From assembly GCA_003331105.1 (NCBI GenBank), contig QEND01000001.1:496001-560000 (forward strand): 64,000 nt of DNA. The letters run 5' to 3'. The stretch comes from Candidatus Tokpelaia sp. JSC161 (GTDB taxonomy: Bacteria; Pseudomonadota; Alphaproteobacteria; Rhizobiales; Rhizobiaceae). The number at the start of each line of letters is the position of its first letter. Position 1 is the first letter of the stretch. The position numbers and the translations under genes were made by a program. Below are positions 1 to 10,311 of the stretch, in pieces. The notes under the pieces were generated by a model. The model searched no databases, was not told the origin of the DNA, and saw nothing but the letters and a program-made list of their open reading frames with translations.

Positions 1-979
1 ACATACGATCGTTCATGATCGTGTACAGGGTCAGATCTCTTTCCCAAACAAGGATCTTGATGATTTTATTATTCTACGTGCTGATGGGACTCCTACTTAC
101 ATGCTTTCCGTAGTTGTAGACGACCACGACATGGGAATAACACATATTATCCGCGGGGATGACCATCTCACGAACGCTGCACGCCAAAAAATTATTTATC
201 AAGCAATGGACTGGGATGTCCCACTCATGGCACACATTCCACTTATTCATGGCACAGATGGCAAAAAACTTTCTAAGCGCCACGGTGCTCTTGCAATCGA
301 TGCTTACCGAAAAATGGGCTATTTACCAAATGCATTATTAAACTACCTTGTACGCCTCGGCTGGAGCCATGGAAATGATGAAATTATATCTCAATCCAAC
401 ATGATTAAATGGTTTGATATAGGTGACATCAATAAAAGTGCAGCACGCTTCGACTTTATGAAACTTCAAGCGATCAACAGTCATTATATTCGCACAAGCA
501 ATCATGGTGCACTAGAAGATGATATCCTTGCAATCCTTTATGAAAACATGAAAGACACTCTTATTCAAAAATATCAAAAACAGTTACATGATATCATCCC
601 TTATATGAAAGAAAGAGCAAAAACCTTAGTCGAATTAATTGATGGAGCAAGTTTTATTTTTTCTCAACGTCCACTCTCTCTTGATGAGAAAGCCTATTCA
701 ATTCTCAATGAAGACGGGATTAACACCCTGACTCATCTTTTTCCTCATCTTGAAAAGAGTATATGGAGTACAGAAAAACTAAGCGAGACCATACGCACCC
801 ATGCAAAAAGAAACGGTCTTAAATTAGGCAGCGTTGCTCAACCTCTACGTGCTGCTATCACAGGACATGCTATATCCCCTAGTGTTTTCCAGGTTTTAAC
901 AATTCTCGGACGCGAGGAATCACTAGGACGCATCCGAGATGCGATGACTTCAAGAGCTAAAAGGAAACTCAAAAATTAG
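1..979 (+). CDS. gltX: Glutamate--tRNA ligase, 5'-truncated by the window edge
   Basis: Charges tRNA-Glu with glutamate in the cytoplasm (class I aminoacyl-tRNA synthetase). The reading frame is open from base 2, upstream of the first in-frame ATG at 101, and the translated edge already reads as the middle of GltX ([16 protein letters not shown], then [18 protein letters not shown]). The nucleotide-binding KMSKS-type loop appears as KLSKRHGA, followed by the alpha-helical anticodon-binding region to the C terminus. The N-terminal Rossmann half with the HIGH motif lies outside the window, so this is not a biological truncation. Alphaproteobacteria often carry two GltX paralogues, one of which can be a non-discriminating form; the sequence here does not decide which this is. 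It is followed on the same strand by gltA. Confidence 0.95.
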   Translation, partial: HTIVHDRVQGQISFPNKDLDDFIILRADGTPTYMLSVVVDDHDMGITHIIRGDDHLTNAARQKIIYQAMDWDVPLMAHIPLIHGTDGKKLSKRHGALAIDAYRKMGYLPNALLNYLVRLGWSHGNDEIISQSNMIKWFDIGDINKSAARFDFMKLQAINSHYIRTSNHGALEDDILAILYENMKDTLIQKYQKQLHDIIPYMKERAKTLVELIDGASFIFSQRPLSLDEKAYSILNEDGINTLTHLFPHLEKSIWSTEKLSETIRTHAKRNGLKLGSVAQPLRAAITGHAISPSVFQVLTILGREESLGRIRDAMTSRAKRKLKN

Positions 980-1069
980 TATATCCAAAGATTTATATCT
1001 TTAATGAAAAATAGAAAAACATTCTGTAAACAATCACACAAAAGCTACAAAAAATACGAAGGAAGATTT

Positions 1070-2362
1070 ATGCAACCAAATAATGCACAAATCACAGTGC
1101 AAGGAAAAACAATTGAGCTTCCCATACGTAAAGGAACGATTGGACCTGATATTATAGATATCGCCTCTCTTTACAAAAAAACAGGAACTTTTACTTATGA
1201 TCCTGGATTTACCTCAACAGCGTCATGCGAATCACGAATCACCTATATAGACGGGAATCAAGGTATCCTTCTTTACTGCGGTTATCCCATTGATGATCTA
1301 GCAGAACATGGTGATTTTCTTGAAACATGTTATCTTCTCCTTTTCGGATCCCTCCCTAATAGAGCGAATAAAAAAGAATTTGATCATCTTGTACAACAGC
1401 ATCACATGGTCGATGAGCAGTTCTCCCGCTTTTTTCAAGGATTCCGCCGTGATTCACATCCTATGGCGGTGATGGTTGCTTGCCTTGGAGCTATGTCAGC
1501 ATTCTACCATGATTCTATTGATATTACCGATCCACAACAACGAAACATTGCTTCGATCCGTCTTATTGCTAAAATTCCAACCTTAGCTGCCATGGCTTAC
1601 AAATATAGTATTAGCCAACCTTTCATTTATCCACTCAACACACTTCACTATACAGAAAATTTTTTACGCATGTGTTTTGCCGTACCCTGCGAAACATACT
1701 CTATTAATCCAATTATTGCCCGTGCCATAGATCGAATTTTTATTTTACATGCTGACCATGAACAAAATGCTTCTACCTCCACTGTACGCCTTGCTGGATC
1801 TTCTGGGGCGAATCCATTCGCTTGCATCGCAGCAGGTGTCGCCTGCTTATGGGGCCCGGCTCATGGAGGAGCTAACGAGGCATGCTTAAAAATGCTCGAA
1901 GAGATTGGGTCTGTTCAGCGAATTCCGGAATTTATTAACCGTGCAAAAAACAAAAAAGATCCATTCCGGTTAATGGGATTCGGTCATCGTGTCTATAAAA
2001 ATTACGATCCACGAGCCAAAATTATGCAAAAAACTTGTCATGAAGTACTCAAGGAATTGGATCTCAAAGATGATCCACTCCTTAAAATTGCAGTTGAGCT
2101 TGAAGACATTGCCCTTCATGATGAATACTTTATCGAAAAAAAACTTTATCCAAACGTTGATTTCTATTCAGGCATTACGTTAAAAGCCCTAGGATTCCCA
2201 ACTTCAATGTTTACAGTCCTCTTTGCTCTTGCCCGTTCTGTTGGGTGGGTAGCACAATGGAAAGAAATGATTGAAGATCCCGCTCAAAAAATCGGACGTC
2301 CACGTCAGCTCTACACTGGTCCAAGTAAACGAAATTACATACAAATCCAAAAGCGTCCCTAA
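1070..2362 (+). CDS. gltA: Citrate synthase (type II)
   Basis: Condenses acetyl-CoA and oxaloacetate to citrate, the entry step of the TCA cycle. I place the start at the ATG at 1070 because GGAAG lies 4-5 bases upstream and the resulting 430 residues match the family's usual length; an in-frame ATG at 1004 would add 22 poorly conserved lysine-rich residues. The catalytic regions are all visible: [24 protein letters not shown] (active-site histidine) and [12 protein letters not shown], with the aspartate-containing region further on (DFYSGI). The long N-terminal domain is typical of the hexameric NADH-sensitive Gram-negative type. It converges on the lpxB end of the envelope cluster with only about 30 bases between them. 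Confidence 0.97.
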   Translation: MQPNNAQITVQGKTIELPIRKGTIGPDIIDIASLYKKTGTFTYDPGFTSTASCESRITYIDGNQGILLYCGYPIDDLAEHGDFLETCYLLLFGSLPNRANKKEFDHLVQQHHMVDEQFSRFFQGFRRDSHPMAVMVACLGAMSAFYHDSIDITDPQQRNIASIRLIAKIPTLAAMAYKYSISQPFIYPLNTLHYTENFLRMCFAVPCETYSINPIIARAIDRIFILHADHEQNASTSTVRLAGSSGANPFACIAAGVACLWGPAHGGANEACLKMLEEIGSVQRIPEFINRAKNKKDPFRLMGFGHRVYKNYDPRAKIMQKTCHEVLKELDLKDDPLLKIAVELEDIALHDEYFIEKKLYPNVDFYSGITLKALGFPTSMFTVLFALARSVGWVAQWKEMIEDPAQKIGRPRQLYTGPSKRNYIQIQKRP

Positions 2363-2392
2363 AAGTAAAAATCTCATAACATGCTCTTACCT

Positions 2393-3565
2393 TCAGATAT
2401 CCGGTCTCTTATAAAGAAAAGGTAATATTGTCTCAACAGCAATCTCTCCAGAGGGTTTTGCTGTATGCATCAGAACAGAAATCCTTTTTAAATTTTCAAC
2501 CTGAGCTCTCCGACTCAAACTATTCGTCAAATAGGATTCTAAGTGACGGGAAAGTATGCCAGGTCGAACAAACTCGTTAAAGTACTCAGGGACAACAGGT
2601 TGATCAGCTATGATATTAGGGAGTGCAGCACTCCAACAAGTGATTCGTGGCATAATAAATTTTTTAGAAAACCAATCAACTCTATAAGCTAAGACCATTG
2701 GAATCCCACAAAGAGCCAATTCAAGAGAAACTGTACCAGAAGCAGCCAGAGCCGCATCCGCATCTATAAAAGCCTTCCATTTCTCTTCCTCACCCACAAC
2801 AATATCTGGTTTTATCGGCCATAATCCAGCAAGAGCACGCACTTCAAGTTCAATTCTCGGAATTGTTGGTAAAATGATCTTAAAATCAGATGTCTTGTTT
2901 CTTAACTCCTTTATCGCTTGACCAAAAACCGGCATTAACCTTCTAATTTCAAAACGACGTGAACCAGGTAAAACAAGGACTGTACGAGACCCTTTTAAAA
3001 AAGCCCCTCTCTTTTCACGTTCCGAACAAACATCAAGTAAAGCTTTACAAGATAACAGACGATGACCAACATAAGTCGCAGGCGGCCCTCTAAGGGTTTT
3101 CATCACTTCTACTTCAAAAGGTAAAACAACAAGAACATGATCAATAAAAGACCGCATTCCTCCTGCCCTCTGAGACCGCCAAGCCCAGACTGAAGGAGCA
3201 ATATAGTTAATAATCGGAATCGTAGGATTCAGTCCACGGACTTTCCGGGCAACACGATGAGTAAACTCAGGACTGTCAATAATAATCAGACAATTCGGCT
3301 TTTCATGAGCAATAAAAAAAGAAACCTGCCTTATAAGTTTTAGAAGTCTTGGCATTTTTTTCAAAATGGCATCTATTCCCATTATAGCAATTTCGTCTAA
3401 ATCAAAGAAACTTTTTAACCCTTCTGCAGCAAGATGCTTCCCTCCGATACCAATAAGATCAATAGCACATCTAACCTTATCCCTCAGTGCTAAAACAAGA
3501 TCAGCTCCAAGCAAATCACCTGATTCTTCCCCTGCAATCACTGCAAGTTTTAAGCGATCGGCCAT
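2393..3565 (-). CDS. lpxB: Lipid-A-disaccharide synthase
   Basis: GT19 glycosyltransferase that joins UDP-2,3-diacylglucosamine to lipid X (2,3-diacylglucosamine 1-phosphate) at the inner membrane, forming the lipid A disaccharide. The N terminus shows AVIAGEESGDLLGADL, the usual LpxB opening; the middle has YIAPSVWAWR and VLPGSRRFEI, and the C-terminal half has the donor-site stretch AASGTVSLELALCGIPMV. I use the ATG at 3565, preceded by GAGG/AGGG, rather than the TTG five codons upstream; this gives 390 residues, a normal length. It is the last gene of the minus-strand envelope operon and lies about 20 bases from lpxI, which makes its substrate. Confidence 0.96.
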   Translation of the reverse strand: MADRLKLAVIAGEESGDLLGADLVLALRDKVRCAIDLIGIGGKHLAAEGLKSFFDLDEIAIMGIDAILKKMPRLLKLIRQVSFFIAHEKPNCLIIIDSPEFTHRVARKVRGLNPTIPIINYIAPSVWAWRSQRAGGMRSFIDHVLVVLPFEVEVMKTLRGPPATYVGHRLLSCKALLDVCSEREKRGAFLKGSRTVLVLPGSRRFEIRRLMPVFGQAIKELRNKTSDFKIILPTIPRIELEVRALAGLWPIKPDIVVGEEEKWKAFIDADAALAASGTVSLELALCGIPMVLAYRVDWFSKKFIMPRITCWSAALPNIIADQPVVPEYFNEFVRPGILSRHLESYLTNSLSRRAQVENLKRISVLMHTAKPSGEIAVETILPFLYKRPDI

Positions 3566-3586
3566 TTCCCTGATCCTCAAAATTCT

Positions 3587-4414
3587 TTATAATGTTTCAA
3601 TAAACATAGTATATTCATCCGCTATTTTTATAGTTTCTTCCAGGTTCAAAATCAATGTGTGCCCAGCTTCTACAGCAATCCCAGAAAGAGCAGCCTTATA
3701 AGCATTTTCTATAGTCTTTGGACCAATGGTTGGCAAATCCACCCGTTCATCCTGAGTGAGTTTCATCACTTTTACTAAGCCTCCTCCCTTTCTGGGAATC
3801 GATCCTTTCGATCGCATCCAAAGAACACGATCAAGCATATTATCTGTACCTTCAGCTCCTTCAACTGCTACAACACGACCACCAACCGCTACAGCAGCTT
3901 GTCCAATATCAAGTTCACCTAATCTGCGAGCTGCTTCAGCTGCAAGGAGAATATTACATTTATCATGCTTACTAGAAGTAACTTTTGTAAGAATACCCTT
4001 AGGAGCAAGAAGATCAGGAAAAATTTCCTGAGCACCCAGAACATGAAACCCATACCCTTCAATCAGAGTAATCAATGCTCGTAATAATGTATCATCTCCT
4101 TTCCCCAAGGCAGTAAAAATTTTTGGAAAAGCCTTCAAAAGGATCCAACCATTCCTACATAAATCCCTCAACTGCGGACGACAGCTAATGCCGCCAGCTA
4201 AAACAACACGTCTCACTCTCGCCATCTTTAAGGAATGAATCAATCCAGAAAAATCAAAAATAGGAAGTTCACAATGCTCAAAACGGTAAAGCCTTTTATC
4301 TCCTTCACCTCGAAGAATAATAAGAAAAGGGTTCTTCCCCTGATCCTCTAACCCCTTAGCAAGAATCAATGGCAAGATACCGCTTCCAGCAACAATAGCT
4401 ATTCTTTTAGACAA
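3587..4414 (-). CDS. lpxI: UDP-2,3-diacylglucosamine pyrophosphatase LpxI
   Basis: Hydrolyses UDP-2,3-diacylglucosamine to lipid X and UMP, the step done by LpxH in Enterobacteria. The protein (275 residues) has the LpxI/DUF1009 layout: an N-terminal domain opening IAIVAGSGILPL and a C-terminal domain with QAAVAVGGRVVAVEGAEGTD, a conserved acidic stretch of this family, followed by LVKVMKLTQDERVDLPTIGP. The start is TTG at 4414, 10 bases after the lpxA stop; no in-frame ATG lies near the conserved N terminus. Its place between lpxA and lpxB is the standard alphaproteobacterial arrangement and supports the assignment. No LpxH-type metallophosphoesterase is seen in the window. Confidence 0.93.
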   Translation of the reverse strand: MSKRIAIVAGSGILPLILAKGLEDQGKNPFLIILRGEGDKRLYRFEHCELPIFDFSGLIHSLKMARVRRVVLAGGISCRPQLRDLCRNGWILLKAFPKIFTALGKGDDTLLRALITLIEGYGFHVLGAQEIFPDLLAPKGILTKVTSSKHDKCNILLAAEAARRLGELDIGQAAVAVGGRVVAVEGAEGTDNMLDRVLWMRSKGSIPRKGGGLVKVMKLTQDERVDLPTIGPKTIENAYKAALSGIAVEAGHTLILNLEETIKIADEYTMFIETL

Positions 4415-4424
4415 TCATCTAATC

Positions 4425-5219
4425 TCATCTACTCTTAGGTGTACACAAAGGACGTCTTCTATTATCGCAAACAAATGCAATAACATCTGCAACAATATCT
4501 GATTCAGAATAAACTTCTAAGACTTCCAATGCACGCTCACGAATAGGCCTCCTTCTATCAAATAACATTGAAACGGCACAACGCATAGTCTGAATTTCAG
4601 AACGCGGAATACCAAAACGTTTCATACCAATAAGATTAAGACCGCCAAACCATGCATGAACACCAATAGCTGTTCCATAAGGAATCAGATCGCATGTTAA
4701 AGCAGCCAAGCCACCAACAAAGGCATGATGCCCAATACGTACAAACTGATGAACTGCCCCTCCACCGCCAATGACCGCATAGTCACCAACCTTCACATGC
4801 CCACCAATCATAGCATTATTTGAAAATGTTACATGATTCCCAACAATACAATCATGTGCAACATGTGCATAAGCTAAAAACATGCAATCATTCCCAATCA
4901 GGGTTCGACCAAGACTCGTATCAGAACCACAATGCATAGTAACACCCTCACGAATAATACAATTCTCCCCAATTTCAAGAGTGGTACGATGACCTTTATG
5001 CTTTTTATTCTGAGGATCTCCACCAAGTATAGCCCCCGGATAAATTCTTGAGTTTTTTCCTATTCTTGTAGAACCTATAACAACAGCATGACTCATTATC
5101 TCCGTATAATCCCCAAGCACAACATGAGCCCCTATATGACAAAACGGACCAATCACAACGTCCTCTCCTAATTGGGCCCCAAACTCAATACATGCCAAGG
5201 GATGCAGCTCTCGACTCAT
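4425..5219 (-). CDS. lpxA: Acyl-ACP--UDP-N-acetylglucosamine O-acyltransferase
   Basis: First committed acylation of lipid A synthesis: moves a 3-hydroxyacyl chain from ACP to position 3 of the UDP-amino sugar. The 264 residues form a left-handed beta-helix of hexapeptide repeats (for example [18 protein letters not shown]), followed by a helical C-terminal domain. The catalytic histidine is in [12 protein letters not shown] (His122, matching E. coli His125). The ATG overlaps the fabZ stop in an ATGA arrangement, implying translational coupling. If the nearby GnnA/GnnB assignment (32-34 kb) is right, the real acceptor may be UDP-GlcNAc3N and the bond an amide; LpxA specificity cannot be read from the sequence by eye. 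Confidence 0.96.
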   Translation of the reverse strand: MSRELHPLACIEFGAQLGEDVVIGPFCHIGAHVVLGDYTEIMSHAVVIGSTRIGKNSRIYPGAILGGDPQNKKHKGHRTTLEIGENCIIREGVTMHCGSDTSLGRTLIGNDCMFLAYAHVAHDCIVGNHVTFSNNAMIGGHVKVGDYAVIGGGGAVHQFVRIGHHAFVGGLAALTCDLIPYGTAIGVHAWFGGLNLIGMKRFGIPRSEIQTMRCAVSMLFDRRRPIRERALEVLEVYSESDIVADVIAFVCDNRRRPLCTPKSR

Positions 5220-5686
5220 GAGTCATCCCTATCTAGACTGATCATTGCTGTCAGCTCAGCCTCAGCAACTAACTTAGTTTCAACGACAGCATCACATCTA
5301 TAACGAAACACATTCTTACGCTCCTGCAGTTTTTGTACATGAATCACAAGACGATCCCCTGGAATCACCGGTTCACGAAATTTAGCATTGCGAATGGACA
5401 TAAAACGAACCGCAAATTTTTCATACTTACGTTGCAGAAGACAAATTACCCCAGCTGTCTGAGCCATTGCTTCAATAATCAAGACACCAGGCATAATAGG
5501 ATTATCTGGAAAATGACCTGCAAAATGCGGCTCATTAACTGTTACATTTTTTATCCCAATAGCAGAATTATTTCCATTAATTTCCTGAATACAATCAACT
5601 AACAAAAACGGATAACGATGTGGTAATGCAGCCATTAAGTGTCTAATTTCAGCTATGCTCATATCTCTCTTATTTTTATCGCTCAT
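5216..5686 (-). CDS. fabZ: 3-hydroxyacyl-[ACP] dehydratase FabZ
   Basis: Dehydrates 3-hydroxyacyl-ACP in fatty-acid elongation and so competes with LpxA/LpxD for the same acyl-ACP pool, which explains its place between those genes. The hot-dog fold signature is clear: [10 protein letters not shown], then [20 protein letters not shown] with catalytic His58 and Glu72. I chose the ATG at 5686 (156 residues) because a GAGG lies about nine bases upstream; in-frame ATGs at 5695 and 5701 would increase the overlap with lpxD. The lpxD reading frame ends inside the start of this gene and lpxA begins on its stop codon, so lpxD-fabZ-lpxA are tightly coupled. Confidence 0.95.
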   Translation of the reverse strand: MSDKNKRDMSIAEIRHLMAALPHRYPFLLVDCIQEINGNNSAIGIKNVTVNEPHFAGHFPDNPIMPGVLIIEAMAQTAGVICLLQRKYEKFAVRFMSIRNAKFREPVIPGDRLVIHVQKLQERKNVFRYRCDAVVETKLVAEAELTAMISLDRDDS

Positions 5687-6740
5687 CCGTATCATCCTCA
5701 TCCTTCCCTTTTTTGTTTCCTATACCACGTAGCGCTGCTACCTCCCTCAACCATTTCCTCACTGGACGGGCTGGAATACCTCCCCATTTCTCTCCATCTG
5801 GAATATCGTTCATAACACCGCTTGCTGCTGCAATCTGTACTCCAGAACCAACAATAACATGATCAGCGATACCAACCCTTCCCCCTAAACGAGTCTCTTC
5901 ACCAATCACACAGCTTCCAGAAATACCACAATGAGCGGCAATCAGGCAAAACCTCCCTATTCTTACATTATGAGCTATCTGAACAAGATTATCAATCTTA
6001 GTTCCTTCACCAATAATTGTATTATGCAAAGCCCCTCGATCAACAGTTGTATTAGCACCAATTTCGACATCATCTTGAATAATCACAGAACCTATATGAG
6101 GAATCTTCTCAACTCCTCTGTTACTGGAAACATATCCAAAACCATCCTGACCAATACGCACACCAGCATGAAGAATCACACCATTTCCAATCAAAGCATA
6201 CTGCACCGATACCCCAGGACCAATATAACAATTACGGCCAATTTTACAATTTTCAGCAATCACAACACTTGCTGAAACCACAGTTCCAGAACCAATTTCA
6301 ACATTTTTTCCAATAAAAGCTCCCGCCTCAATTGTAATATCCTCTTCTAAATTAACAGAAGGATGGATATAAGCTCTATATGAAATACCAATGTCACCCA
6401 AAAACGATGTTGATTGTATCGCTAAAGGATAAAGCATACGTGCTATCGTTGCAAAATCTTTCCGTGGATTACATGAAACAAGAGCAGCAACTTCAGATGG
6501 CAATTGATTTACCAATTCTTCTGAACAAAAAATAGCTGCAGCCGCTAAATTAGCCAGCAAGCCTTGCTCTTTCTTTCCTTCTGCAAAAACAAGAGTTCCA
6601 GGACAAGAATTATATAAAGAAGCTACCCCTTCAACTAGAACAGAAGCTAAATCTTTTTGATATAAGATAGCTCCCGTACAATCAGCAATCTCCGCAACCG
6701 TTATCCGACGTAACGGTGTAAAAAACATTGCATCTGCCAT
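5676..6740 (-). CDS. lpxD: UDP-3-O-acylglucosamine N-acyltransferase
   Basis: Adds the second 3-hydroxyacyl chain, to the 2-amino group, in lipid A synthesis. The N-terminal uridine-binding domain (about 1-110) is followed by a hexapeptide-repeat beta-helix (about 115-310) and a short helical, lysine- and aspartate-rich tail (about 315-354). The catalytic histidine lies in [11 protein letters not shown], and [20 protein letters not shown] is a family hallmark. At 354 residues it is slightly longer than the E. coli enzyme, as usual in Rhizobiales. Start is the ATG at 6740. The Skp/OmpH chaperone gene that sits between bamA and lpxD in enterobacteria is absent here; only about 40 bases separate the two genes. 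Confidence 0.96.
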   Translation of the reverse strand: MADAMFFTPLRRITVAEIADCTGAILYQKDLASVLVEGVASLYNSCPGTLVFAEGKKEQGLLANLAAAAIFCSEELVNQLPSEVAALVSCNPRKDFATIARMLYPLAIQSTSFLGDIGISYRAYIHPSVNLEEDITIEAGAFIGKNVEIGSGTVVSASVVIAENCKIGRNCYIGPGVSVQYALIGNGVILHAGVRIGQDGFGYVSSNRGVEKIPHIGSVIIQDDVEIGANTTVDRGALHNTIIGEGTKIDNLVQIAHNVRIGRFCLIAAHCGISGSCVIGEETRLGGRVGIADHVIVGSGVQIAAASGVMNDIPDGEKWGGIPARPVRKWLREVAALRGIGNKKGKDEDDTDER

Positions 6741-6779
6741 CCAAAAAACTTTCTACCCAGGCCTGAACCGGAAAGCATA

Positions 6780-9134
6780 TCAAAATTTAGTTGAAACGCC
6801 GAAATTAAAATTTTGAACTCTATCCCCCTCTTCCTTCCTCAAGGGAAAAGCATAATCAAAACGCAATGGTCCAAAAGGGGAAGCCCACATTAAACTCATC
6901 CCTATAGATGCACGCCAAAAACTATCTTTATTCATTACCGGACCTTCTAAGTCAGGGATTTTCGGTTGATAATCATTACCATACAGTGTCGCTGCATCCA
7001 AAAAAAATGCAGCACGCATACCAAAATTACTTGGGAGAATCGGCATTGGAAACTGCAACTCAGCTGTTGAATTCATATAATTTTTTCCACCTAAAAAATA
7101 TATATTTCCATTAGATGAAGTCTGCATAGGACCAATCCCATTAAATTTAAATCCGCGTATTATATCTAAATTACTTTTAAAGGTATCAAAAATACGAATA
7201 CCATCCTTCCCCGTTCTATAAATAGAGCCAAAACCACCCCTAAAAAAACCAACTAAATCATACTGATCTAACAGTGTTTGATAAAAAATAGATTTTCCTG
7301 ATGTTTTGAGAAAATCCGCATTCCCACCAAGACCAGCATATTCCTGATTTACATTAATAAAAATACCAGAATGAGGATTCTCCATATTATCAATCGAGTT
7401 ATAAACCATACCATAAATCAAAGATGATCGACGCCATGGACTATTCTTAGCTGCTTCGATCACAGCCCCGGAATAACGATCGTAAAGTTCTCTTAAATCA
7501 TCATTATCAGAAATCTGACCTAAATCATATTTTTCTTCAAGATAATTATATGCCAAACTTCCTTCAACCTCATCTGTAATAGGAATCCTAAAACGGATCA
7601 TCCCACCAGTCTGTCTTACATCATAGTCATCATTCATTCTATATGTCTGATGAAAAACATCAAACCCTGAGGATAGACGATAACCCAAAAAATAAGGTTC
7701 TGTAAAAGAAAAACTGTAATTACGTGAAGCCTGTTGACCTCCTCCAAGGCCAAAACGCAAATACTGCCCACGACCAAGAAAATTATGATCTGTAATAGAA
7801 GCCTCAAGGGACAGACCAGGAGATTCACCACCTGTTGTATAACCTCCTCCAACAGAAAAATCACCTGTCGGTTGCTCAAGAACATCAACTACAAGAATAA
7901 TCTGATCTACATCAGAACCAGGAGCTGTCGAGATATTAACCCTTTGAAAAAAACCTAAGGATTCAAGACGATGTTGAGCACGCTTGATTCTAATCGGACT
8001 AAAAGAATCCCCCTCGCTCATATCAAATTCACGACGAATAACCTCATCACGTGTTTTATTATTTCCATGAATTTCAATCCGCTCCACATAAGTCTGAGAA
8101 GACTGCTTCACTCGGTAAAGTATAGAAATTTTATGATTCACAAAATCACGACTGGTTAACACCTCAAACCTTGCAAAACTATATCCTAAATCCGAAATAC
8201 GATTCTCAAGAGCTAGAAGAGAATCCTCAATCTTTTTAGCATTATAAACATCACCTTCATGTATCTTTAATATTTTTCTCAAAAAATCTGAATGAATACC
8301 TATCATGCTAGTATCAATATTAATATCACTGATATGATAGAGGCTTCCTTCATCAAAACTAAAAGTAATTTTATATGTATCATTTTCTGGATTCAATCCA
8401 GCATCGGATGCAATTAAATGAAAATCTGCATAACCATGATCATTATAAAATCGATGCAATGTCTCTCGATCTTCAGCTAAACGCTCCTCACTATAAATAT
8501 CACCACCTGTTAACCAATTCAATAAATTACTTCTCTTACTCCTAATTACATCTCGCAAACGAGAAACAGAAAAAGCCCGATTTCCTTTAAAGATAATACT
8601 AGAAATCCCACTCCGTTTCCCCTCATTAATTTTAAACAGAACATTTACATACCCTTGTCCAAGATTGACAGTACTCGAGCTCACGCTAACCTCATGAAAG
8701 CCAAGATGGAGATAAGCATCATGAATGACTTGCTTATCCGATTCTAAGATAGAAGGTTCAAAACTTCTATGTACTTTCAGCACGATCATGCGCTCCAAAT
8801 CTATATCCTTGATTTTCTTATTTCCTTGAAAGGAAATCTTTCGAATCATCTTATCTTCAACAACATGAATCACTAAAATAGGGCCATCTAAATGAATGGC
8901 TACATCAGAAAAAATTCCCATAGAAAAAATACGTTTCGTAGCCTTATCTATATCAAGATTAGTAATCTCCATACCTACATTCAGTCCAGCACTATTGCGA
9001 ATAGTTTGAGAATCAACATGAAGATTCCCAGACACTTCAATCCTTGAAATAGTTTCAGCCATAGCTAGAGATACACTTGATAAGGCTAAAACAATAAAAA
9101 TCCTTATCCATAAAAAGAGTAAAGTCTTTTTCAC
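6780..9134 (-). CDS. bamA: Outer membrane protein assembly factor BamA
   Basis: Central subunit of the BAM complex, which folds beta-barrel proteins into the outer membrane. Five POTRA repeats fill the N-terminal half (starting at ETISRIEVSGN) and an Omp85 barrel the C-terminal half (GGGYTTGGESPGLSLEAS onward), ending in the terminal phenylalanine expected of an outer-membrane barrel (NFGVSTKF). I put the start at a GTG at 9134: AGGAG lies about 10 bases upstream and the protein then begins MKKTLLFLW, a clean signal peptide ending LAMA before ETIS. The TTG at 9179 and ATG at 9152 would put extra residues before the signal peptide and have no ribosome-binding site. Length about 784 residues, normal for the family. 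Confidence 0.96.
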   Translation of the reverse strand: MKKTLLFLWIRIFIVLALSSVSLAMAETISRIEVSGNLHVDSQTIRNSAGLNVGMEITNLDIDKATKRIFSMGIFSDVAIHLDGPILVIHVVEDKMIRKISFQGNKKIKDIDLERMIVLKVHRSFEPSILESDKQVIHDAYLHLGFHEVSVSSSTVNLGQGYVNVLFKINEGKRSGISSIIFKGNRAFSVSRLRDVIRSKRSNLLNWLTGGDIYSEERLAEDRETLHRFYNDHGYADFHLIASDAGLNPENDTYKITFSFDEGSLYHISDINIDTSMIGIHSDFLRKILKIHEGDVYNAKKIEDSLLALENRISDLGYSFARFEVLTSRDFVNHKISILYRVKQSSQTYVERIEIHGNNKTRDEVIRREFDMSEGDSFSPIRIKRAQHRLESLGFFQRVNISTAPGSDVDQIILVVDVLEQPTGDFSVGGGYTTGGESPGLSLEASITDHNFLGRGQYLRFGLGGGQQASRNYSFSFTEPYFLGYRLSSGFDVFHQTYRMNDDYDVRQTGGMIRFRIPITDEVEGSLAYNYLEEKYDLGQISDNDDLRELYDRYSGAVIEAAKNSPWRRSSLIYGMVYNSIDNMENPHSGIFINVNQEYAGLGGNADFLKTSGKSIFYQTLLDQYDLVGFFRGGFGSIYRTGKDGIRIFDTFKSNLDIIRGFKFNGIGPMQTSSNGNIYFLGGKNYMNSTAELQFPMPILPSNFGMRAAFFLDAATLYGNDYQPKIPDLEGPVMNKDSFWRASIGMSLMWASPFGPLRFDYAFPLRKEEGDRVQNFNFGVSTKF

Positions 9135-9187
9135 AATAGACAAGCTCCTCATAAAGCAAAAAAGTTTTAAACTTAACAATTAGAACT

Positions 9188-10282
9188 TTAACATGGAATA
9201 TAATTGTTTATTATTGTAAATATCATCAATAAAATAATAAAAATTAACCCAATCCTTACAATTTTTTTCTGAAAAGAAACTGAGAACTGTCTACCTAAAA
9301 TCCCTTCTAAAAGGTAAAAAACTAAATGTCCTCCATCAAGAGAAGGTATCGGTAATAAGTTAAAAACTCCAATACTCATAGAAAAATAAGCAGCAAGCTG
9401 CAGTAGTGCTCCAAAACCCAATCGACTAATTTTCCAAGCAATTTCAATACTCTGCACAGGACCACTTAACTGACAACGATCGCCCTTCCCTTGAAGAAGC
9501 CTAATCATCAAATACCAAGTTTGGTTAAGAGTGTATAGAGTCTCATCTAAAGCATAGCGAACAGAATCAAGCACATTATAGTGAATTTTATTTAGATTTT
9601 TCTGAGCAAGAATTCCAATGTGTCCTATACGAAGCCCATCCTCTCTTTTAAGCAAAGGGGTTACAACCATATCAATACGCTTTCCATCACGCATCACAGT
9701 AAAATGAATAGGATCATCTCCATGAAGCATAACATAACGAGAAAGATCTTCAAAACTACTAACACTCCTGTCTTCTATACTTAAAAAGCGATCCCCTGAC
9801 TTCAACCCCGCTTGGAAAGCAGGCAAATTAGGAATAACATCTTTTACTATGGGAGCGGTCACCGTTCTTCCAACTGTAAAAAAAACTATAGAAAAAACAA
9901 ACAACGTAAATAAAAAATTAAAACAAGGACCAGCAAAAACAATAAAAGCACGCTTCCAGGCCGTAGCTGCACAAAAAGACCCAACGAGTTTATCCTTCCG
10001 TTTGTCATCTAAAAAAGATAACCTATCCTCTTCCCCTACAAACTTAACATATCCCCCTAGAGGAATGAGTGCTACCCGCCAACATGTCCCATGCCTATCC
10101 ATAAAACTTCGAATCTCTGGACCAAACCCAATAGAAAAGACAGAAGCATTGACAGAAAACCACCGCGCAACTAAATAATGGCCTAATTCATGTACAAAGA
10201 CAACAAGCATCAGAACACCCATGACACCTATCATGCGAAAAATAGACTCATAAAGTGTTACAATGATCCTAACAAAGTCCAA
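9188..10282 (-). CDS. rseP: RseP/RIP-family site-2 zinc metalloprotease
   Basis: Inner-membrane protease that cuts transmembrane segments, typically of anti-sigma factors or leftover signal peptides. The zinc motif HELGH is at residues 31-35 inside the first membrane helix, and the third zinc ligand lies in PSLDGGHLVFY near the C terminus. A single PDZ domain (about 130-200) is present rather than the two of E. coli. The start is TTG at 10282, strongly supported by GGAGGTGA six bases upstream. It lies between cdsA and bamA, the common proteobacterial order. The substrate cannot be told from the window; no RseA-like anti-sigma factor is encoded here. Confidence 0.94.
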   Translation of the reverse strand: MDFVRIIVTLYESIFRMIGVMGVLMLVVFVHELGHYLVARWFSVNASVFSIGFGPEIRSFMDRHGTCWRVALIPLGGYVKFVGEEDRLSFLDDKRKDKLVGSFCAATAWKRAFIVFAGPCFNFLFTLFVFSIVFFTVGRTVTAPIVKDVIPNLPAFQAGLKSGDRFLSIEDRSVSSFEDLSRYVMLHGDDPIHFTVMRDGKRIDMVVTPLLKREDGLRIGHIGILAQKNLNKIHYNVLDSVRYALDETLYTLNQTWYLMIRLLQGKGDRCQLSGPVQSIEIAWKISRLGFGALLQLAAYFSMSIGVFNLLPIPSLDGGHLVFYLLEGILGRQFSVSFQKKIVRIGLIFIILLMIFTIINNYIPC

Positions 10283-10311
10283 ATCTGCTCACCTCCAAGT
10301 CAAGTGTCTTC

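Noticed and set aside
1989-2183. 64-residue frame inside gltA
   Set aside because: Shadow of citrate synthase in another frame; all catalytic residues of gltA are in the main frame.
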